Shown here: positions 56,676 to 64,000 of the stretch, one piece after another
How the letters are laid out: each line of letters starts with the position of its first letter
Position numbering within the stretch: position 1 is the stretch's first letter
Origin: Magnolia sinica
Lineage: Eukaryota > Streptophyta > Magnoliopsida > Magnoliales > Magnoliaceae
NCBI RefSeq assembly: GCF_029962835.1
Contig: NC_080584.1
Span: forward strand, 82,364,862-82,428,861
Reading direction: 5' to 3'
Length of the DNA stretch: 64,000 bases
The notes under the pieces: generated by a model
Told to the model about the DNA's origin: nothing
The model's input: the letters and a program-made list of their open reading frames with translations, nothing else
Database searches by the model: none
Program-made: the position numbers and the translations under genes

Positions 56676-57848
56676 GGAAGTGGATTGGCTGGTGTACCTC
56701 ACACCAGCTCAGCTATATTGCTGCTGTATTGACGTCAGCAAGTTCAGTGGGTCTGATCATAAGGTATGTGTTTTATCCATACCGTCCATCCATTTGGCGA
56801 GCTTGATTTAGGGCTTGAGACGAAAAATAAGACATCTAAATATCAAGTGGACCACACCGCAAAATGCAATGAGGGATTAAACCTCTATTATAGAAATCAT
56901 TATTGAGGTCAAAGAAGTTTTGGATCAATATGAAATTTGCTTTTCCTCTTCATTCGGGTCTTTCTGACCTTAGAAACAAATTGGATGTAAAATAAACGTT
57001 ATGGTGGGCCTTATAAATTGTTTAACGGTTAAAATCATTATCTTTACTGCTATTTGTGGTGTGGATCAGTTGATCTTTGGATATGATTCATTTTTTTGAT
57101 AATGCTCTAAAATGATCTCTGGAAATAAATAATCGCCGTAGATACAATAAATACGTTACCATAGTGCCCATATAACTTTGATCTCCTTTGAACTGAGCTG
57201 GCCTTTGCAGACAAGTACTTACAGCAGCTATAAAGTTGTTGTACCTCACAACAGTTGTATATCTGTTGGATCCACGTCAGCAAAGTTCTATGGGTCTTAT
57301 TATTGAGGTGTGTTATAAACAAACCCTCTGTTCATTTGGCCAGCTTGTCTTAAAGCTTGAGGTGAAAATAATACAGGTGTAACCATCAAGTAGATCACAT
57401 CTTAAAAATATAGTGGAAGATTGAATGCCTATCATTAACAAAATTTTCAAGGTCACGGAGGTTTTGAACCAATATAAAGTTTGTTTTTCCTCTCATTCAA
57501 GTCTTTGTGACCTTATAGGTAGATTTGATGGAAAATAAACATTATAGTGAACCCTACAAAAATTTTAACCATGAAAATTGTTATCCATGATGCTATTTGT
57601 GGTAGGATTTAGATGATCTTTAGATATGATTCATTTTTTAAATAATACTCTAAAATAATCTCTAAAAATAAATAAATGACATAGATATAATAAATACATC
57701 ACAGTGGAGCTATGCAACTTTGATCTCCTTTAAACTGTTAGTACAACTCAGAGCTCCTAACTTAAGGAACGTCGGCGCTCGCCTTGGCACAACACGTGCC
57801 TACGGTAGTTATACATCCGGTGTGTGGTATACCAGCTAATTCGCTTTC
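56676..57848. mobile_element. Dimeric foldback element, family B, perfect 9-bp target duplication
   Basis: CCAAAAATG flanks it on both sides (56667-56675 and 57849-57857). Left end GGAAGTGGATTGGCTGGTGT, right end ACCAGCTAATTCGCTTTC. Inside are two successive cores of about 550-600 bp (56745-57200 and 57270-57790). They are separated by a junction (57220-57290) with fused remnants of both termini: CAGCAGCTATAAAGTTG, CCTCACAACAG and CACGTCAGCAAAG. One target duplication around two units indicates transposition as a dimer, or later tandem duplication. Confidence 0.8.
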
Positions 57849-57926
57849 CCAAAAATGAGGGCATTAAAAAAGTCTATCCAATGTGGACGGCACGCTTAAT
57901 GGCTAACATGAATCATTGTAAAAATG

Positions 57927-57957
<31 letters not shown>

Positions 57958-58733
57958 GAAAAAAAAAGACAAAAAACAAAAAGGGCGGTGGATTGCGTCC
58001 TACCCCCTCTCTAGCCTCAACAGGCACTTCTGTGGGCGGGCACACTGTTACATGTCTTTTTATCCATGCTGTTTATTCCTTTTTCATGTCATTCTAAGTA
58101 TGAACAAAAAAATGAGGTAGATCTGGCGGTTAATTAGAACACATTAAAAACAGTAAATTAGAACACTTTAAAAATGTCTTTTGCATTTAATGTAACCTAA
58201 GTTTATTTTTTGGTGTGGTCCACACAGGCCTTAGAACTGGCTCATTTTTGTATGTATAGCTTAAAATAATTTGAGAGGAGATAAACAACAGGGATAAATA
58301 GATACATCTTAGTGGCCCGTCCACAGAGCTGCCTGTTTGTGGGCCAACCTTTATGTACGTTTTTTATATATGCCGTCCCGTACGTTTTTCTAGCTCATTT
58401 CAAGACCTCTACCCAAAGATTAAGCAGATCCAAAGGCCAGTGGACCACACTACAGGAAACATCGGTTAATGACCATTAAAAGCTTTTGTTTTTTTTGTGG
58501 CCAGAGAACTTGTGGATCAAGCTTATTGTGTCGTCACTTCGTAGGTTAGTTGGCAAATAAATATTTCGGTGCCCACATGAAGCTTTTAATGTACAGAATT
58601 CCATCATGATTGTTTCCTTGGCATGGTCCACCTAAGATTTGAATCTGCATCGATTTTAGGATAAAATGATTTGTTAAAATGGATGAACGGTATGGATGTA
58701 TGGAACATACATCACAGTGGGCCCGACAGTGAT
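57849..58733. other. Intergenic: A-rich tract and decayed foldback
   Basis: A-rich tract at 57927-57970. A partial foldback lies at about 58320-58733 (GTGGGCCAACCTTTATGTAC to ACATACATCACAGTGGGCCC), whose termini I cannot define. No gene. Confidence 0.5.
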
Positions 58734-58871
58734 CCAGCCAAACCGCACCCATTAGGGACGTGGTTTTCGAGGCTTTGGCAGAAAGCTCCTTCACCAGTAC
58801 GATAGGTCCAGCCAAACCGCACCCATTAGGGACGTGGATTTCGAGGCTTTGGCAGAAAGCTCCATCACCAG
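58734..58871. repeat. 74-bp tandem duplication cut by a foldback element
   Basis: CCAGCCAAACCGCACCCATT starts at 58734 and again at 58808, a 74-bp period with few differences. The second unit stops at ...CATCACCAG (58871), where a family A element begins, and resumes at 59412 with CTTCACCAGTACGATAGGTC. Confidence 0.88.
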
Positions 58872-59411
58872 GGAAACGGATTGGCTACTCCCCCTGACAC
58901 CAGCCCCGGAGCTCGTGGTCGGTGCTCCGTGGGTCCCACCATGATGTATATGTTTCATCTATTCAGTTCATCCATTTTTAAATATCATTTTATTTCTTTA
59001 TCCCAAAAATGAGAGGGATATAAATCTCAAGTGGATCACACCACAGGAAAACAATAGTGATTGGATATCCATCATTTAAATCCTCCTAAGGCCCTTCGGT
59101 ACTGTTTATTTGACATCCAATCCGTTGATTAGGTCATAAAGACCCAGTTGAAGGGAGAAAACAAAGATCAAATGGATCCAATACTTTTATGGCACCTAAA
59201 AAGTTTTTAACTGTCGAAGTTCATTCAACACATTTTCTTGTAACGTGTTCCACTTCAGACTGGGATATACCTCATTTTTTGTGCATTACCATAAATTGAT
59301 CTATAAAAATAGATGGACGGAATGGATGAAACACATACATCATGGTGGGCCCACAAAGCACCGACCACCAGCTCCGGGGCTAGTGTCAGGGGGAGTAGCC
59401 AATCCGTTTCC
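58872..59411. mobile_element. Foldback element, family A (540 bp), 9-bp target duplication
   Basis: Left end GGAAACGGATTGGCTACTCC, right end GGAGTAGCCAATCCGTTTCC: a perfect 20-bp inverted terminus. Flanks CATCACCAG (58863-58871) and CTTCACCAG (59412-59420) differ by one base, and the split 74-bp repeat confirms both boundaries. This is the best-preserved family A copy here. Confidence 0.92.
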
Positions 59412-59441
59412 CTTCACCAGTACGATAGGTCCGGCCCACGT

Positions 59442-60070
59442 GGAAGCGGATTGGCTGGTGTACCACATACCAGCTATATAGCTGCTGTAGGTACGTGTCC
59501 TGCGAGGACGAGCACTGATGCTCCTCGAGCTCCGAGTTTACCAACGGTTCAAAGAACATCAAAGTTACATCGGCCCATAGGATGTATTTATTGTATCCAC
59601 CCGGTTTATCTATTTTTGAAGATCATTTTAGCGCATTATCCAAAAAAAAAAAAAAAAAAATCATATCCAAAAGATCTCCTGGACCACACCACAAATAGGA
59701 GCAGAGATAATGATTTTCACCATTAAACATTACATAAGGCCCACCATAACTATTATTTTCCATCCAATACGTTCATAAGGTTACAAAGACCTGAATGAAG
59801 AGTAAAAACAAATTTCATATTGATCTCAAACTTCTGTGACCCCAAAAAAGGGTTTCAATGGTAGACGTTCAATCCCCCACTACTTTTTGTTGTGTGGTCC
59901 ACTTGATAGTTAGATCTGTCTTATTTTTTGTCTCAAGACTTAAGACGAGCTTGTCAAATGGATAGACAGTTTGGATATAACACATACCTCGTGATCAAAC
60001 ATACGAAACTTACTGACATCAATACAACAGCTATATAGTTGGCGTGAGGTACACCAGCCAATCCACTTCT
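59442..60070. mobile_element. Foldback element, family B (629 bp), 9-bp target duplication
   Basis: Left end GGAAGCGGATTGGCTGGTGT, right end ACACCAGCCAATCCACTTCT. Flanks GGCCCACGT (59433-59441) and GGCCCACAT (60071-60079) differ by one base. Subterminal CAGCTATATAGCTG and CAGCTATATAGTTG are inverted partners. It inserted just beyond the 74-bp repeat. No coding capacity. Confidence 0.88.
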
Positions 60071-60079
60071 GGCCCACAT

Positions 60080-60640
60080 AATGTTTTTCCGAAAGATCAT
60101 TTCAGGACATGCCAACAAAAATAAAACGGATCCATAACTACAGGGGACATACGAAAGGGAGCATTGTGTATTAAATGACCACAATAAAAACGTTTGTATG
60201 GCCACCGAAAATGTATATGGTTAATCCACTCGTCCATTTTCTTTTCCAAATGATTTTGGGTTGATCCCAAAATTGAAGCATATTGAAAGCTCAAGTGGAC
60301 CACACAACAGAAACAGTGGTAATGATTATTTCCATCGTCGACATCATCCCAGGTCACACAACTATACTTATTGGTCATCCAACCTGTTCATGATATCAGA
60401 AAGACGAGGATGAATGGAAAACACAAATATCTTATATATCCATACAAAACTTTCGTAGGCCCCTAGACATTCTCAATGATAGATGTTCAATTCACATTGT
60501 TTCCTAATATGTGGTCCACCTGAGCGTTTTATATGCTTAAATTTGGGTTGAAGTCCTAAAATTATTAGATAAAATGGAAGGACGGAGTGGATAAAATATA
60601 TAAATCACGTTGGGCCCACACAGTCTACTCAATGTTGTAT
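60080..60640. repeat. Decayed foldback core, interrupted host of the family B insertion
   Basis: Continues the sequence interrupted at 59441 (GGCCCAC then AATGTTTTTC). It has two inverted-arm segments with AAGTGGACCACACAACAG and TGTGGTCCACCTGAGC, ending in ATCACGTTGGGCCCAC. Terminal sequences not identified. Confidence 0.5.
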
Positions 60641-63400
60641 TCTAAATTATTTTAAAATAATTTAGTGTTTCAAAATATTCATTGGGACGGACCATAGCTG
60701 TGGTCATAGGTGCGTATGTGCCCTACGGATGTGTCTTTTCACTTAAATTTGAAAGGTTGCATCCTTTTATATTTTATTTTGAAAAGTTATGTCTTTTTTA
60801 GCCTAAGGGTCGTACCAATTAGGTTTAAACCCAATAGCCACAAGCCCTTTTGAAAGGATGTCTCTACACCCGTAAGGTTGTCTTCACAAAGTCTATATCA
60901 TCTATTTTAAATAAGTAAGAAAAAGTTTGTTTTATGTTAAAAGTATGGTTTAAGTGTTTTATAGTTCGGGTTAAGACTACAAGTGACTCAAGCCTGTGTA
61001 TAGTGAGTGTACCACTGGAACCTGGTCATAGTCGTTGTATCCTGGAGGTCGATTGCTCTAGAAATCTGTTACACTTGGGACGTTTTCTAAGGGGGAGCAA
61101 ATTCGATTTTAAGCCAAGTAACTCATGTTATGCCTTGACTTATATAAACTAATAAGTTTTCTCTTATTTTCAATTTAAATTTATTTTGTTTACTAGTTTT
61201 CCAAACTCCATATCCCAACGATCGTGCAATCTAATTTTGTTGGGAAAACTATTTAAGAATTATGGTTGCATTTATCTTGTTGGAATAACTTACAAGGAAA
61301 CCACACCAACCTGATTTGTGAGCCATGACCCATATAATCTGGAACCCTCATATACCATCTAATGGTTATGATCTTGCACATATTTGTTGTATGTATTCTT
61401 TGGACCACCTGTGCAAATTATCTAAAAAGCTTAAAGTTATGCACTTGTGCTATAGCCTATTGATTGTTTTTATGTTTATATTACTGACAATGCCAGTCTA
61501 TTACATATAACAAGATCAAGTCATATGTGGTGCCACACCAAGTAGGTATCCACTAATCTTCACCATCCGTGCACAATCAGGATTGATCCGGGATGTATTT
61601 CAAACTAGAATATCAGGATGGGACACAAGTATCAGTAACTTTTTCAACAACCATGCATACATAAACAAAAGAGAACCACTTTCACAGAGAATCTTTAAAA
61701 CATAAATGGTGGGAACCCATGTGAACCATTGATAGTACTGTACACACGAACACTATCATACATGTGCAAACCAGAAGTAAATAACATCATGATTATTTAT
61801 GTTATAAACCTTGCTGGTCATCCTCCCTCCAGTCACTGCTTGCTTCTGCCAAACACACATGATGATCCAAACCGTTCATCTTAAGGATTCATCAAGTGCA
61901 ATGCATAAAGAAAAAATCTAACTGATTAAATATCCTCAGCATGCACAAATTTCATGTGAAATTGCATTTGAAAGTTCTTTTCAGCTTGTAGTTTTTAACT
62001 TATTTAGGGCATGGTGTTTTCTACTGTATCATAGATATTGATATGTCCTGTCTATGGTGGGAATTGTTAGATGAATGGTTTGGATAATCATGTTGTGGTA
62101 TGGAAGTTGTTGGATATGATTTACAAGATCTTCTTAATCTGTTGCCCCATTTGCAATTATTTGCTATTTTGAGTACAACGTCTTTTGTCAATCCTATGAT
62201 CCTCCGAAAATTCTATATATGGTGTGATCCAACATTTGAGTCAAGTTGTGACCAATATATTACATCTCCAATTATGAATTCATTTCAATCTCTAATAATA
62301 ATGGTGGATGTGGCGCAAAGAGGACAATGGAAAGATTAAAGAAGATATGTTGGGTGCGAATGAAATCATTTATGTGTTGGCAATGGTTGCCATTAGTTGC
62401 TGGCAATTAGAAGAAGGTGGAGAAGGGAGGTTGTTATAACCGTTTTAATTTTAATTTTTAAAAAATAGAGATCTTATATGAAAAAGTTTTGTTAATCTCT
62501 ATAGGTTGGACATGTGTTGTTGTTTAGGTGGAGTTTTTGTTAATGAAAAAAATCACAAAGAAGAAAAGGAATAATTGTGGGTTATTTTTAAATGTCGGTT
62601 AGAATCATCTATGCTAACTGTTTGTGGGTTTATTCTCCTGTGAGTTTGCTCTCGTAGGCAACCTTTTACTACTTTAGCAGAGCACCGTCATTCATATACA
62701 TGCACTCTATAATTCTATATGCTATATGTCGTTGGATAATCTAATTCGGGCCCAACTTTTGGTGATTAAGACTATTCAACTAATATGCCAGACCATGTAT
62801 AATTTGTGTCACCAAAATATTTCCCCATTGGACAATCTTACATGTCCAACTAGTGGACTGCAAGTGGATGGTTTACTGTCCACTTTATGTCTAAGAAAAT
62901 CAGATGAGAGATTTTGGAAGATTTTTTACCTCCACTGATGGTGGGTGGCATAAGGGTGCATGATCTGGATCGTGAAAAGATGGAGCCTTCTATATGTTAG
63001 TGGTAGAATAAAATATAACATGTCATTTTGATCAGTTGCAAATAAATCTATTTTTTAGAAAACAAACCCACACTTTCCTAGAGTAACATTTATGAGTGAG
63101 ACAAAAAACGATAACCCCTAGAGGGAACAATGGGAGACAGGCCCCATACATATGAATGCACATATTCAAGTACTCATTTACACACATGTTTTCTTGTCTT
63201 AAAAGTTAGTTAATATTATTTACCATATATACAATGCTCACATATATGAAAAATCAACTCTTTTAAAAACATGAATTAAACTACGATAAAAAAAAGTACG
63301 TTTATATTGCACTCACTTATGTGGCATAGACGTGCATGCCACAAACGTGCTGATGTGAACTCTGTTACAAATGTTACAGCTCCACCCAATACAGTATTCT
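60641..63400. other. AT-rich intergenic DNA, no recognised gene
   Basis: 60660-61200 looks like retroelement noncoding sequence (GGTCATAGTCGTTGTATCCTG, CTAAGGGGGAGCAAATTCG), possibly a copia LTR or tail, but without paired repeats in the window. 61200-63400 shows only short frames. I see no structure worth naming. Confidence 0.4.
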
Positions 63401-63930
63401 TGATCAACTTGTAAAAATTGTTATTCCTCTACACTTTTATCACTATGAGTGTCCTTTTAGAAACTTTAATGACCCGATCAAAACTAGTAAACTTGTACCC
63501 AAGTGTCTCTAATGCCCCAAGAGAGATAAGATTCTTCCTAAGGTCAGAAGTGTCTCACATCTTCACCCCATCGAACATCCTGATGCATACCGAACCAATT
63601 CCAATAACCTTACAGGCAATGTCATTGCTTATAAATACTTACCTACTATCGCACTCGTTGTAACATGTGAACTTATCTCCCAGAAAAGTCATGTAATATG
63701 AGGCCTTTATTTTTAAAACTCACTCATTGCAAAGATACACAGATTTAGATATGGTAAGAATATCACCACCATTTACTTTCTCACTGGATTTCATTGTGTC
63801 AACTTTCTTCGGCGTATTATCATATTTTTATCATTTTTGAGCTTTAGGATTCAGACAATTATTTTTCTCGTGTTTTGTCATGCCACAATTCCAGCATTTC
63901 ATTTGGCATTCCCTTTTAATTTGGATCTAA
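63400..63930 (-). pseudogene. Ty1/copia gag zinc knuckle and protease/pre-integrase remnant
   Basis: On the minus strand from about 63905: KCWNCGMTKHEKNNC, a C-x2-C-x4-H-x4-C nucleocapsid zinc knuckle, followed after stops and frame changes by ASYYMTFLGDKFTCYNEC (decayed DSGASYHMT protease start, catalytic Asp not visible), NDIACKVIGIGSV, DLRKNLISLG, and VIKVSKRTLIVIK. This order (zinc knuckle, protease, pre-integrase) is Ty1/copia. Stop codons interrupt it, and the rest of pol is outside the window or lost. Confidence 0.8.
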
Positions 63931-64000
63931 ATTGAGAATTTCACTTCTCCTATTCAGAATTACTTCCCCTGGCAACCAACACGTCTGTAGAGATACCCTC

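Overview
The window is plant nuclear DNA: spliced genes of the WRKY, NAC and NLR-type leucine-rich-repeat families, Ty3/gypsy and Ty1/copia remnants, hAT- and Mutator-like miniature elements and AT-rich intergenic sequence. The abundance of foldback repeats carrying a GGGGCCCACCATGATGT-type arm makes me think of a magnoliid angiosperm, but that is an impression and not a demonstrated placement. Real coding sequence is sparse (about 4 %); nearly all the rest is nested transposable elements.

Layout. 1-7.7 kb: a group III WRKY gene (+ strand, three exons) with a 5.4-kb second intron that holds a deletion-derivative LTR element (4732-7010). 7.7-14 kb: a tandem, 5'-truncated second WRKY copy whose two remaining exons are still open but encode a degenerate WRRFAQE heptad; its following intron carries a 4.4-kb insertion that includes a 2.8-kb hAT-like element with 8-bp target duplications. 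14-17.6 kb: degenerate repeats and a clean 1.05-kb hAT element. 17.7-22.6 kb: a 4.9-kb solo LTR with a 5-bp target duplication. 22.7-23.6 kb: a broken gypsy integrase. 24-34 kb: repeats, with three copies of a CYP98A-like P450 3' end. 34-38.9 kb: gypsy gag and LTR-like remnants. 38.9-40.3 kb: two foldback elements. 41.2-42.8 kb (- strand): an LRR exon with an acidic and basic C-terminal tail. 42.8-46.4 kb (- strand): a copy of the WRKY second intron ending exactly at the LRR exon. 47.0-47.8 kb (- strand): an intronless NAC gene. 48-57.8 kb: foldback elements, a second giant solo LTR (5.8 kb) and a direct duplicate of the NAC 5' flank. 58-64 kb: nested foldback elements, unresolved sequence and a copia remnant.

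How parts fit together. The most interesting feature is the relation between the WRKY and LRR loci. The WRKY intron in front of the zinc-finger exon and the sequence in front of the LRR exon are paralogous over about 4 kb, up to the acceptor AG, and the LRR exon continues in the same splice phase (2) as the WRKY exon it replaces. The second WRKY copy keeps the beginning of this intron and the LRR locus keeps the rest in inverted orientation. A single inversion between about 14 and 46.5 kb would therefore join them into one WRKY-half plus LRR chimeric gene. This is inference from reading the sequence and needs alignment and transcript evidence.

At repeat level, at least four foldback families with different terminal inverted repeats share one hairpin core. 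Three show 9-bp target duplications (Mutator-like). The same core wording is amplified into tandem arrays inside the two giant solo LTRs.
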